Source of the DNA: Apostichopus japonicus
Taxonomy: Eukaryota > Echinodermata > Holothuroidea > Aspidochirotida > Stichopodidae
Assembly (NCBI RefSeq): GCF_037975245.1
Contig: NC_092579.1
Location: forward strand, 30,952,666 to 31,016,665
Length of the DNA stretch: 64,000 bases
Reading direction: 5' to 3'
Part shown: piece after piece, positions 41,201-49,694 of the stretch
Numbering within the stretch: position 1 is the stretch's first letter
Layout: every line of letters begins with the position of its first letter
Translations under genes and position numbers: made by a program
The notes under the pieces: model-generated
The model's input: the letters and a program-made list of their open reading frames with translations, nothing else
What the model was told of the DNA's origin: nothing
Databases searched by the model: none

Positions 41201-43554
41201 GCAGGCCCTACTAAGGGACTTCTATAATGGGATACTATACAGTTATGTATTATCAGCAGGCCCTACTAAGGGGCTTCTATCATGGGATACTATACAGTTA
41301 TCTATAATCAGCAGGCCCTACTAAGGGGCTTCTATAATGGATACTATACAGTTATCTATAATCAGCAGGCCCTACTAAGGGGCTTCTATAATGGATACTA
41401 TACAGTTATCTATAATCAGCAGGCCCTACTAAGGGGCTTTTATAATCGGATACTATACAGTTATCTATAATCAGCAGGCCCTACTAAGGGGCTTCTATAA
41501 TGGATACTATACAGTTATCTCTAATCAGCAGGCCCTGCTAAGGGGTTTTCTATAATGGATACTATACAGTTATCTCTAATCAGCAGGCCCTACTAAGGGG
41601 CTTCTATAATGGGATACTATACAGTTATCTATAATCAGCAGGCCCTACTAAGGGGCTTCTATAATGGATACTATACAGTTATCTCTAATCAGCAGGCCCT
41701 ACTAAGGGACTTCTATAATGGGATACTATACAGTTATCTCTAATCAGCAGGCCCTACTAAGGGTTTTCTATAATGGATACTATACAGTTATCTCTAATCA
41801 GCAGGCCCTACTAAGGGGCTTCTATAATGGATACTATACAGTTATCTCTAATCAGCAGGCCCTACTAAGGGGCTTCTATAATGGGATACTATACAGTTAT
41901 CTATAATCAGCAGGCCCTACTAAGGGACTTCTATAATAGGATACTATACAGTTATCTCTAATCAGCAGGCCCTACTAAGGGACTTCTATAATGGGATACT
42001 ATACAGTTATCTATAATCAGCAGGCCCTACTAAGGGACTTCTATAATGGGATACTATACAGTTATCTCTAATCAGCAGGCCCTACTAAGGGGCTTCTATA
42101 ATTGGATATTATACAGTTATCTATAATCAGCAGGCCCTACTAAGGGGCTTCTATAATGGGATACTATACAGTTATCTCTAATCAGCAGGCCCTACTAAGG
42201 GACTTCTATAATGGGATACTATACAGTTATCTCTAATCAGCAGGCCCTACTAAGGGACTTCTATAATGGGATACTATACAGTTATCTCTAATCAGCAGGC
42301 CCTACTAAGGGGCTTCTATAATGGATACTATACAGTTATCTCTAATCAGCAGGTCCTACTAAGGGGCTTCTATAATGGATACTATACAGTTATCTATAAT
42401 CAGCAGGCCCTACTAAGGGGCTTCTATAATGGATACTATACAGTTATCTATAATCAGCAGGCCCTACTAAGGGGCTTCTATAATGGGATACTATACAGTT
42501 ATCTATAATCAGCAGGCTCTACTAAGGGGCTTCTATAATGGATACTATACAGTTATCTCTAATCAGCAGGCCCTACTAAGGGACTTCTATAATGGGATAC
42601 TATACAGTTATCTCTAATCAGCAGGCCCTACTAAGGGACTTCTATAATGGGATACTATACAGTTATCTCTAATCAGCAGGCCCTACTAAGGGGCTTCTAT
42701 AATTGGATATTATACAGTTATCTATAATCAGCAGGCCCTACTAAGGGGCTTCTATAATGGGATACTATACAGTTATCTCTAATCAGCAGGCCCTACTAAG
42801 GGGCTCCTATAATGGGATACTATACAGTTATCTATAATCAGCAGGCCCTACTAAGGGGCTTCTATAATCGGATACTATACAGTAATCCATAATCAGTTAT
42901 TAAGGAGACTCTGAAATTGGTATTCTACTGGGACCAAAAAGTGCTGCAGCATTGGGGCCCACACTAGGGCTCCAAGATATACTCCATAGAGTTCAATGTA
43001 AATCATATTTCTAAAAATGCTTCAGCTTCCTGGACCTATTTCATCCCCTGTATTTCCAGCATATAACATTGTGCAGTTTTATAATTATAAAACAACATGA
43101 TGCTTTTGTTGTATTGAAGACAGTCTCAAAACAGTTAGTTTGCCCCAAAATTGCTCTACATTAACCCCCCCCCCCCAAAAAAAAAAAACCAAAAAAAAAA
43201 ACCCCCCAAAAACCTTGGCAATAATTGATTTGGGTCTTTAAAATATCAAACTTAATGTCTAGGCCTAAATTCCCAATTTCCTGTGTTCCTTGATATCCCT
43301 TCAATGTAATCCCCTGAAAACAGACCTACTGCCAGACCTACTGATGTTACCAGTTTATCACTTTAATTTCTATAGAGTTTGGCTCACACAAGGAAAAGAG
43401 GATGATGATTATATTTATTACTTATTCCATATAGGTTGAATTTGCTGCAGTGGGGGGTCAACCGATTCGTTTCACCTCCGAAGTTAACATCATACCTGAT
43501 GTCTTTCCAATTGGACCATGTGAAGGAGAAGGTTGCTATGGTAGTATAGTTTAG
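14912..43554 (+). CDS. AprA-like / PhoPQ-activated-pathogenicity-related family protein, complete 15-exon gene
   Basis: The exons are 14912-15218, 19182-19299, 19547-19609, 21879-21927, 23692-23808, 24741-24821, 26053-26142, 28330-28459, 30523-30640, 31284-31371, 32990-33028, 33781-33875, 35534-35621, 36504-36569 and 43435-43554. They sum to 1569 nt, 522 codons plus stop, and every junction is in phase. The family (Pfam PhoPQ_related) has an alpha/beta-hydrolase fold; Dictyostelium AprA, a secreted repressor of proliferation, and many animal proteins belong to it. Visible motifs are GHIWWHYMSITIP and FITGGSN near the start, GASKRG with presumed nucleophile Ser244, NDEFFLPDDS (Asp336 the likely acid) and HPNVGHNL (His365). 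Residues about 9-35 form one long hydrophobic segment, either a signal peptide or a signal anchor. NTT and NMT sequons follow it. Whether the animal protein is an enzyme or a signal is unknown. The second ATG (14918, AAGATGG) has the better Kozak context. Confidence 0.88.
15219..19181 (+). other. AprA-like intron 1
   Basis: Nearly 4 kb without an exon I can support. It contains an (AT)n run near 15896-15912, a duplicated segment (AAGTGGCACATTCTGRGGCA at about 16520 and 16752), a C run near 16941-16953 at the edge of a decayed element, and two related G-rich blocks at 18270-18340 and 18400-18510. The 120-codon open frame at 17054-17416 starts at TTG and matches nothing I know. Confidence 0.5.
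19182..19299 (+). CDS. AprA-like exon 2
   Basis: Acceptor ttttttttctag, donor gttagt. It encodes PELAGNGHIWWHYMSITIPN and ends FITGGSNLD plus a split Arg/Ser codon. The W-W-H and GG-N motifs mark the first strands of the hydrolase fold. Confidence 0.9.
19547..19609 (+). CDS. AprA-like exon 3
   Basis: A 63-nt exon, acceptor cctttcag, donor gtgagt. It encodes PPTIMKQEVAWTMQMSSQLG and leaves a split Met codon. Confidence 0.82.
19610..21878 (+). other. AprA-like intron 3
   Basis: No gene, array or recognisable element seen, apart from a small duplication (GACAGTAAGGTTTGTGACAG) near 21100-21140. Confidence 0.5.
21879..21927 (+). CDS. AprA-like exon 4
   Basis: A 49-nt exon, acceptor ctccaatag, donor gtaagt. 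It encodes VVATLFQVPNQPIRFP; the QVPNQP motif is typical of the family. Confidence 0.88.
22670..23370 (+). mobile_element. LINE 3' fragment (post-RT region, internal polyA and 3' UTR) in intron 4
   Basis: Codons from about 22680 to 23054 encode the region after the reverse transcriptase of a jockey/CR1-like LINE: YNFPPNTIIRIYKTKIKPIL, SYGSISLLSISNSNKQVLNR, IHTTAYRIALKIP and LHAGNTTPIFKLLEEF. It closely matches the minus-strand copy at 60835-61506. A 35-A run at 23226-23260 is followed by a conserved segment (TTATCCCCCGCAGGACCTCT...) and an AAG-rich tail near 23356-23372. It is 5' truncated, hence not mobile. Confidence 0.85.
23692..23808 (+). CDS. AprA-like exon 5
   Basis: Acceptor cttaattttgcag, donor gtatgg, phase 0 at both ends. 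It encodes NDKRDFDRYEDDIIAFCWRR, then FITEAPEDPYFLLRMPMTK. Confidence 0.92.
23809..24740 (+). other. AprA-like intron 5
   Basis: Contains a short TTCATATTCATACA repeat at about 23912-23962. Otherwise unremarkable AT-rich sequence. Confidence 0.5.
24741..24821 (+). CDS. AprA-like exon 6
   Basis: 27 codons from ATVQAMDTISNVV to FYLTGASK. It carries the first part of the nucleophile-elbow motif, with the presumed Ser at residue 244. Donor gtaagt. Confidence 0.92.
24822..25640 (+). other. AprA-like intron 6, first part
   Basis: No gene seen. A loose repeat containing TGTCACATAAATATTGTTTA recurs several times between about 25260 and 25500. Confidence 0.5.
25643..25903. repeat. About 31-bp tandem repeat, 8 copies
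   Basis: Unit TATGGCATTGTATCCTAACT followed by GTATGACCAAG or GTATGTTCAAG; some units have one base missing. In intron 6 of the AprA-like gene. Confidence 0.9.
26053..26142 (+). CDS. AprA-like exon 7
   Basis: 30 codons starting RGWTAWSTAAVDDRVVGIAP and ending LDLLNFED. RGWT completes GASKRGWT; DDRV..IAP follows as in bacterial PhoPQ-related proteins. Donor gtaaga. Confidence 0.93.
26143..28329 (+). other. AprA-like intron 7 with diverged repeats
   Basis: From about 27405 to 28170 there are four or five strongly diverged copies of a segment of about 160 bp containing AATATCAAAATGTTGT, GAAAAC(A)TGG and GACTCAACATTTAACATT. A shorter duplicated piece, TTAACATAACCACCA, is at 27328 and 27374. Confidence 0.6.
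28330..28459 (+). CDS. AprA-like exon 8
   Basis: Encodes NLQHHFRSLKGWTFALEPYW and continues to VQVSDPF. Acceptor atcattcag, donor gtaagt, leaving one base of a Ser codon. Confidence 0.9.
28826..30082. repeat. 34-bp minisatellite, about 37 copies
   Basis: Unit CTATTGCCTGTAACCATTAA plus CAACCTAGCTATAG, in intron 8. Each unit junction carries the perfect 12-bp palindrome TAGCTATAGCTA. The main variation is CATTAAC versus CATAAAC or CATAAAT. Confidence 0.96.
30523..30640 (+). CDS. AprA-like exon 9
   Basis: Encodes YRDILTMPKYIITASNDEFF, then LPDDSHYFYDQMNGPTFL. The NDEFFLPD motif holds the presumed catalytic acid. Acceptor ttttttgttccag, donor gtgggt. Confidence 0.93.
31284..31371 (+). CDS. AprA-like exon 10
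   Basis: Encodes IHPNVGHNLTPRATFLLSEL and IAFITSVEE, with the presumed catalytic His365 in GHNL. Acceptor ttccttgtag, donor gtaagt. Confidence 0.9.
31520..32535. repeat. About 35-bp tandem repeat carrying splice-acceptor-like motifs
   Basis: Units of about 33-37 bp containing TGTCTTACAGCTACATGCTG and ACTATAACTGTGACT, about 28 copies, in intron 10 and ending about 450 bp before exon 11. Most units contain TTACAG in a pyrimidine-poor context. Confidence 0.9.
32990..33028 (+). CDS. AprA-like exon 11 (39-nt microexon)
   Basis: Encodes DWTFPTLTWTRKE between cttttctcaacag and gtatgt. A longer open stretch from an upstream acceptor-like site (after acatttacag near 32925) reads another frame and gives no family motif, so the short exon was chosen. 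Confidence 0.82.
33781..33875 (+). CDS. AprA-like exon 12
   Basis: Encodes NATHGEIRMVVEQQTPTKVT and AYRAHTNNESN. Two donors lie six bases apart, gtacag at 33876 and gtttgt at 33882; both keep the frame, the second adding two residues (R-Y). Confidence 0.85.
34080..34375. repeat. Probable dispersed repeat fragment (intron 12)
   Basis: The GAGCTC motif, the TGTC tetramer run (TTTGTCTGTCTGTCTGTC) and GGTCATTTGAGGTCATAGCA resemble dispersed repeats common in marine invertebrate genomes. I cannot name the family and see no termini. Confidence 0.35.
34675..35000. repeat. About 93-bp tandem repeat, 3.5 copies
   Basis: Unit includes GTTTGAGTTACTATTTCATG, TGGCTGTTGTGCTCCTACTC and AAATAGTTGATTATGTTCAT; in intron 12. 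Confidence 0.85.
35395..35500 (+). repeat. Dispersed motif copy with GATCCTGCTAGGATT hairpin
   Basis: GAAGAAGATCCTGCTAGGAT then TGAAACGTCAGG, and 60 bp later CTCTCTAGTGGATAAGCAGT. The same order occurs in inverted orientation at 52085-52175. It is a repeat shared by two places in the window; the family is not identified. Confidence 0.6.
35534..35621 (+). CDS. AprA-like exon 13
   Basis: Encodes RDFRLHFFDYTTGNIAMSSV and VYEEFEVAE. Acceptor ctttcttttcag, donor gtaagt. Confidence 0.9.
35925..36313. repeat. 49-bp minisatellite, about 8 copies
   Basis: Unit GAGTTAGCCCAGGCTGCATG then CTATGCATCTCAAGGCAAAC and ACAGCAACT; in intron 13. Two variants (CAACCTTAG and CAAACACAG) alternate in blocks. Confidence 0.93.
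36504..36569 (+). CDS. AprA-like exon 14
   Basis: 22 codons, EMNAFVAVTEKPTTGWTCFF plus IE. Acceptor ttccatttcacag, donor gttagt. The following intron is 6.9 kb, most of it one tandem array. Confidence 0.88.
36838..37256. repeat. 50-bp tandem repeat, about 8 copies
   Basis: Unit GGAATCTATCATGGGGTACT, CAGCTTGAATCTATATTGTG, GTACTATACA; in intron 14, just before the larger array and sharing ACTATACAG with it. Confidence 0.93.
37555..42890. repeat. 54/55-bp satellite-like array, about 98 copies, in intron 14
   Basis: Unit GGATACTATACAGTTATCTC (or TATCTA), TAATCAGCAGGCCCTACTAA, GGGGCTTCTATAATG. Length alternates 54/55 by loss of one G in ATGGGATAC. Higher-order structure is visible: the same three-unit 62-codon frame recurs at 38046 (one variant residue), 38865, 39970 and 41282, and related frames recur at 40407 and 41718, giving a spacing of about 1.31 kb for the later blocks. 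The earliest units (37555-37700) differ by CTTGGATAAGATACAG. Confidence 0.97.
43130..43215. repeat. C/A low-complexity tract
   Basis: Runs of C and A near the end of intron 14, such as ACCCCCCCCCCCCC followed by A runs. Confidence 0.8.
43435..43554 (+). CDS. AprA-like exon 15 (stop)
   Basis: Encodes VEFAAVGGQPIRFTSEVNII, then PDVFPIGPCEGEGCYGSIV and TAG. Two Cys (PCEGEGC) lie near the C terminus, which would fit a secreted or luminal product. Confidence 0.88.
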   Translation, partial: VEFAAVGGQPIRFTSEVNIIPDVFPIGPCEGEGCYGSIV

Positions 43555-43889
43555 TGAAAAACCAACCATCACCCAATAATTAGAATGCTTCTTGGTAAAT
43601 ATGAATTAGAACTATCTTCATCCCTTATGGCCTTCAACAGTGGCATTTTTAGTGAACACATATTACCTAAATATGCTATTGACGTAGCTGGAATAAAGGA
43701 AATTTAGTAGGCAGTCTTTGTTTTTGTTGTTGAACAGAACAATTAACGTTATTCTATTAACTAATTAGTAGGTCTTCCTGTGTGAAAGGTTAAGCTACTT
43801 TGCCAATGTGACAGAGTACAATTTTTCACGTACCATCACACTGTAACTCTAACCTACCATAACAGTGTCATTATATGGTTAATCTTGAA

Positions 43890-43895
43890 AATAAA
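43890..43895 (+). promoter_or_regulatory. Candidate polyA signal of the AprA-like gene
   Basis: AATAAA (gaaAATAAActtg), about 335 bp after the stop codon. It is the first AATAAA downstream that I see on this strand. Confidence 0.55.
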
Positions 43896-43984
43896 CTTGT
43901 CAAATGGATTGATGTTTTCAGCAGTTAAGATATTAGTGATTTTCATTGTGGTGTGCTTCACCAATTATAACTGTGGCCTTTACT

Positions 43985-44340
43985 GAATCCTGATAGTAAT
44001 GTGTGCTTCATCAATTGTTATTATGACACTGCCTTAATCCTGAAAGTAAGCTGTTAATGACCAACTATTATTGTGGCACTGCCTTAATCCTGATATTAAG
44101 GTGTGCTTCATCAATTATTATTGTGGCACTGCCTTAATCCTGATATTAAGGTGTGCTTCATCAATTATTATTGTGGTACTTCCTTAATACTGATATTAAG
44201 GTGTGCTTCATCAATTATTATTGTGGCACTGCCTTAATCCTGATATTAAGGTGTGCTTCATCAATTATTATAATGGCACTGTTTATCCTGATATTAAGGT
44301 GTGCTTCATCAATTTTTAAAGTGGCACTGCCTTAATCCTG
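43985..44340. repeat. 50-bp tandem repeat, about 6-7 copies
   Basis: Unit TCCTGATATTAAGGTGTGCT, TCATCAATTATTATTGTGGC, ACTGCCTTAA, immediately downstream of the candidate polyA signal of the AprA-like gene. Confidence 0.92.
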
Positions 44341-45770
44341 AGACCAAGAAACCCAACCAAATAGAATGAAATATTTCCAGTGGCCTAATTGTACGTAAAG
44401 ATTTGTGCACATGAATATTCAGGCTAAGGAAGTTGCTGTAAAATGAACCTACACATATACAGTAAATTTGTTGTGGTGCGATTTACATCAAGAAGAACTA
44501 CAGGTTTATACCAAAGCCACATAGCCTAGGTGTTGTTGATAAAAAAACCAATGATCATTAGGCTTGTTTAAGTATGAGTAAAATGCCTCCAGTAAAAGCA
44601 TGAAGCCATAATTGTACAAGTATGGGTAAAAGTAGAAAGTAATGAGTACTAGTGCAAATAATTCTTGTGTGTATTTCATTTATTTACACATTTCTTTCAT
44701 TTTAATGATTGTCCAGTTTTATATATGTAATATATTTTGCCACATGATCACATGATACCATGTGACCTTAAAGTGATATTTTATAAGTTATGACATGTAT
44801 TAACTAAATTACATGAAATGATTGCAAACTTAAGAATACAAGAAACTGTATACTTTTATCTGTTTTAAATCAACATTCAATCTGGCTTATCATATTTTCC
44901 TTTATCTGATCTTGACTTTTTGGTTTCAGGTCTTTAAGACATTGTCCTACTTTTACTTAATATTTCATATCTTTGATTTTTCAGTGCTTCATGTATATTT
45001 ATAATTAACAATGCAGTAATGTATTGTGTTTGTTTCATCTAGTATTGTCATCTACACTATAACTCTCTATCATTACAGTAGTTATGGTTAAAGAGGTAAG
45101 TCCTGGTGTTGAATACATGTATTTATATAGATACATATATATATATATATATACTTATATAACTATATATTAAACTCTTTTAATACCCTTATAGCTATCC
45201 TGGAGTTGTTTGTAATGGATTGTTGTATACTCAGTTCTCACCCTTCATAATGAGACAAACAAGTTATGAAATTGTATTGTACATGATGTTAATTGAACCC
45301 TTCAGGAACAATGCGAGTCTAGGCATGATTAGGTGTTCGGCACACCTGTAGGCGGAGCTTATGGCTTCAATCCTGATTGGCTCTTTGGAGTGACTTGCTA
45401 ATTCTTCATAATATTTGGTGTTTCACTAATCATTAGTTTGCATACAACATCCCATAGAAGTAGTCTAAAGGTGGGCGAGTCATCTCTTAGAGTTGTCAGA
45501 TCTGAATTTGTACTTTAATGAGTAGTATCTCATAATCATTGGTAGCATGCCTGCTGCTGTATACAATGATGTACATTATGATTACTTTACATTACTTTGA
45601 GAGGAGAAGAGAATAAATCAGCAGAATGTCACTAAGATTTTTAAATTGTTTATTTTGAATGGTTCATGTCTATGTATGAAGGGCCCCATGGCTAGCATTA
45701 TTTTGGTAACAACATTTTTGTTCACTTAGCTTTAGGGAATACTTGATCATAACATACTTGGATTGTTCCC
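44341..45770. other. Intergenic, no gene recognised
   Basis: AT-rich with an (AT)n tract near 45136-45154. A 17-base segment between cattacag and gtaagt at about 45080-45096 has good splice-site context but no coding partner that I can see. Confidence 0.5.
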
Positions 45771-45774
45771 TCTT

Positions 45775-47575
45775 AATCAATGAGCAGAAGCTAGGAACCA
45801 TGCAATGTTTTCATTTTGGTTATATTCCCTATGCCATACTAGATTAATCAATGAGCAGCAGCTAGGAACCATGCAATGTTTTCATTCTGGTTATATTCCC
45901 TATGCCATACTAGATTAATCAATGAGCAGCAGCTAGGAACCATGCAATGTTTTCATTCTGGTTATATTCCCTATGCCATACTAGATTAATCAATGAGCAG
46001 CAGCTAGGAACCATGCAATGTTTTCATTCTGGTTATATTCCCTATGCCATACTAGATTAATCAATGAGCAGCAGCTAGGAACCATGCAATGTTTTCATTC
46101 TGGTTATATTCCCTATGCCATACTAGATTAATCAATGAGCAGCAGCTAGGAACCATGCAATGTTTTCATTCTGGTTATATTCCCTATGCCATACTAGATT
46201 AATCAATGAGCAGCAGCAAGGAACCATGTTTTCATTCTGGTTATATTCCCTATGCCATACTAGATTAATCAATGAGCAGCAGCCAGGAACCATGTTTTCA
46301 TTCTGGTTATATTCCCTATGCCATACTAGATTAATCAATGAGCAGCAGCTAGGAACCATGCAATGTTTTCATTCTGGTTATATTCCCTATGCCATACTAG
46401 ATTAATCAATGAGCAGCAGCTAGGAACCATGCAATGTTTTCATTCTGGTTATATTCCCTATGCCATACTAGATTAATCAATGAGCAGCAGCTAGGAACCA
46501 TGCAATGTTTTCATTCTGGTTATATTCCCTATGCCATACTAGATTAATCAATGAGCAGCAGCTAGGAACCATGCAATGTTTTCATTCTGGTTATATTCCC
46601 TATGCCATACTAGATTAATCAATGAGCAGCAGCTAGGAACCATGCAATGTTTTCATTCTGGTTATATTCCCTATGCCATACTAGATTAATCAATGAGCAG
46701 CAGCTAGGAACCATGCAATGTTTTCATTCTGGTTATATTCCCTATGCCATACTAGATTAATCAATGAGCAGCAGCAAGGAACCATGTTTTCATTCTGGTT
46801 ATATTCCCTATGCCATACTAGATTAATCAATGAGCAGCAGCTAGGAACCATGCAATGTTTTCATTCTGGTTATATTCCCTATGCCATACTAGATTAATCA
46901 ATGAGCAGCAGCTAGGAACCATGCAATGTTTTCATTCTGGTTATATTCCCTATGCCATACTAGATTAATCAATGAGCAGCAGCTAGGAACCATGCAATGT
47001 TTTCATTCTGGTTATATTCCCTATGCCATACTAGATTAATCAATGAGCAGCAGCAAGGAACCATGTTTTCATTCTGGTTATATTCCCTATGCCATACTAG
47101 ATTAATCAATGAGCAGCAGCTAGGAACCATGCAATGTTTTCATTCTGGTTATATTCCCTATGCCATACTAGATTAATCAATGAGCAGCAGCTAGGAACCA
47201 TGCAATGTTTTCATTCTGGTTATATTCCCTATGCCATACTAGATTAATCAATGAGCAGCAGCTAGGAACCATGCAATGTTTTCATTCTGGTTATATTCCC
47301 TATGCCATACTAGATTAATCAATGAGCAGCAGCTAGGAACCATGCAATGTTTTCATTCTGGTTATATTCCCTATGCCATACTAGATTAATCAATGAGCAG
47401 CAGCTAGGAACCATGCAATGTTTTCATTCTGGTTATATTCCCTATGCCATACTAGATTAATCAATGAGCAGCAGCTAGGAACCATGCAATGTTTTCATTC
47501 TGGTTATATTCCCTATGCCATACTAGATTAATCAATGAGCAGCAGCTAGGAACCATGCAATGTTTTCATTCTGGC
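45775..47575. repeat. 71-bp tandem repeat (66-bp variants), about 25 copies
   Basis: Unit GATTAATCAATGAGCAGCAG, CTAGGAACCATGCAATGTTT, TCATTCTGGTTATATTCCCT, ATGCCATACTA. Units near 46215, 46285, 46775 and 47055 lack GCAAT (66 bp), and most of these read CAAGGAACC. Homogeneity is very high, so the array is recent or actively homogenised. Confidence 0.97.
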
Positions 47576-47579
47576 TTTT

Positions 47580-48030
47580 ATTATCATTGATTGCTTTTGT
47601 ATTTTCATTAAACCACTTAGGTACACAAGCAGAATTTTTCTTACATATATCATCATAATTCAAATGTGTATTCCTTACACAGCTGGACAATGTTTGTCCA
47701 TGACGAAGGAAGCACGTCACATGACCAGATTGCATCACATTCTCTGATTCTGTACTGGTGCTGGTGCAATGCCCCCCAATGGATGGATTCACCAAGCGTA
47801 TTGACATTCACTGCATCAGAAGGCATATCCAACAGCACACACATGTGGCCTTGAACTGCTTCTCCCGCGTGGGCTGAATTATATCGACCACATTCAAATC
47901 TTATGCTGGAAGCTATTCTTGTTCCCCTGGTTTTGGGAAAACGTGAAACTTTGAGCATTTTATGTATAAGTTAATATCCTCTTTTATTTCTTTTTGATAT
48001 ATCACATTATTTTTCAAATTCTGACCACCT
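47580..48030. other. Unassigned sequence downstream of the 71-bp array
   Basis: Overlapping open frames exist on both strands (about 60 codons on +, about 100 on -) over 47653-47958. GC is higher than around it, and a ttacacag acceptor-like site precedes 47681. No family is recognisable, so it is left uncalled; it may be a decayed dispersed repeat. Confidence 0.35.
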
Positions 48031-48033
48031 TGA

Positions 48034-48379
48034 TCAGGCGCATATCCAGGGGGGGCGTTGGGGGGGTGCGCCCCCCGGGTAAGTAAAAGAGGAGAGAAAA
48101 AAAAGAGAGAAAAAAAAAGGGGGAAAAGAGGGGAAAGAAGGGGAGGAAGGAAGGGAAAAGAAAAAGAAGAAATAGAGGAAAAGGAGAAAAGGAGGGAGTA
48201 GAAAAAACGGCAAGCAACTGGGAAGAGAAAAAAGAACAGTGACATAATTACAGGGCTGATCCCTATTATACACATAGGGTAGCCAGTGACGGATCGATGA
48301 TTTTGGAAGGGGTGTGCGCCTCACCCTACCCCTTACACTGACAACTCCATTTGACGTTTTCATATTTCCTCTCTCACTA

Positions 48380-48439
<60 letters not shown>

Positions 48440-48765
48440 AAATGTACAATTGTGCTATGAAACCAACTGTGGCTGGTCTCGAACTCGACCGAGTCATCAG
48501 GAACATGATGCATTTCGGTATTAGACCAGGATCTATATGCGAACTGCACTAGACATATGTCCTTCGATGCAACACTGCCATCCAGAGATAAACTGTTATA
48601 CTCCGACCTGAATGCTAATTGTTACCATAAACCTCGTACCGTAACTCATACAATGAATCTAAAAATAAATTCCGCATGTGATTGGAGAATTGAGCACAGT
48701 TCCTGTGAATATCATGTAGTGCATGGGGGGGGGGGGCAGGCGGACGCACCTATCACTTCTTGAGA
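48034..48765. repeat. Low-complexity and decayed element sequence
   Basis: G/C runs (48050-48078), a strongly purine-rich tract (about 48083-48235), a second element-like start CCAGTGACGGATC at 48287, an (AT)n run at 48381-48437 and a G run at 48725-48737. These resemble edges of short DNA transposons with G/C tracts like those elsewhere in the window, but I found no matched termini. Confidence 0.45.
48381..48437. repeat. (AT)n microsatellite
   Basis: About 28 AT dinucleotides. Confidence 0.97.
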
Positions 48766-49597
48766 TTGTTCCAATCTGCGTGTGAACGCCCCACCACCCA
48801 CCCCCCACAACCCCTATGCCCCACCCCTCTTATTGCTTCCTGATGAGTTACAAAACTTAAACAATAACCTTCGCTCGTAGTACCAAAACTTTGACAAAAT
48901 CCGGCAACACACTACTTCATCGATAGATAACGAGTCTAGTGATCGGGCTGTGTATTAGTGACGTCTAGCGATCGTGCATATGGCAAGCCGTTTTAACATT
49001 TACTTCGCAATTAGACTTCAGTCGAATACATTTCACTTTATTGGAATACATTCTTCTTAAGTGAAATGTTATTCCACTTAAGTGGAAATGTATTCCACTT
49101 AAGTGGAATTGTATTTCACTTTAGTGGAAATACATTCCACTTAAGTGGAATTGTAATTTACTTAAGTGGAATACATTTCCACTTTAGTGGAATAACATTT
49201 CACTTAAGCTAAATAGTCCATCTACTTCACTTAAGTGGAATACAATTCCACTCAAGTGAAATGCTTTTCCACTTAAGTGAAATACAATTCCAGTTGAGTG
49301 GAATGCATTTCCACTTAAGTGGAATTGTATTCCACTTAAGTGGAATACAATTTCATTTAAGTGGAATAATATCTTTTGGGCGTCAATTTCACTTATGTGG
49401 AATTCTATTCTGCTTAAAAATACAATTCCACTTAAGTGGAATGCATTTCCACTTAAGTGGAATTGTATTCTACTTAAGTGGAATACAATTACACTTTAGT
49501 GGAATAATTTCTTTTGGGCGTCAATTTCACTTAAGTGGAATTCTATTCTGCTTAAGTAAAATACAATTCCACTTAAGTGGAAATGTTGATATGTGGC

Positions 49598-49610
49598 TTA
49601 TATATAAATA
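49598..49610 (+). promoter_or_regulatory. TATA-like box before the element's ORF
   Basis: TTATATATAAATA, 85 bp upstream of the first in-frame ATG at 49695 and just outside the left palindrome field. This position would suit a pol II promoter for the small ORF. No experimental or comparative support. Confidence 0.35.
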
Positions 49611-49694
49611 CAATTTAGGGTAATGTTCGTCGTAACGCATTCAATTGCTCATCACATATGATGATGTAGTCGATCCTCGTTGCACGTGTACATT

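Noticed and set aside
36955-42508. ORFs of about 62-80 codons with NGYYTVIYNQQALLRGF
   Set aside because: Arise from the 54-bp variant units of the intron 14 array. They begin and end wherever a 55-bp unit breaks the frame.
45079-45096. Possible microexon between cattacag and gtaagt
   Set aside because: The AprA-like gene already has an in-phase stop and polyA signal upstream, and no neighbouring exon joins it.
47653-47958. Overlapping ORFs on both strands after the 71-bp array
   Set aside because: No recognised protein. One acceptor-like site is present but no partner exon. Left as unassigned sequence.
48034-48549. 171-codon minus-strand ORF rich in F, L, P and YIYI
   Set aside because: Produced by an (AT)n tract and a purine-rich tract; low-complexity artefact.
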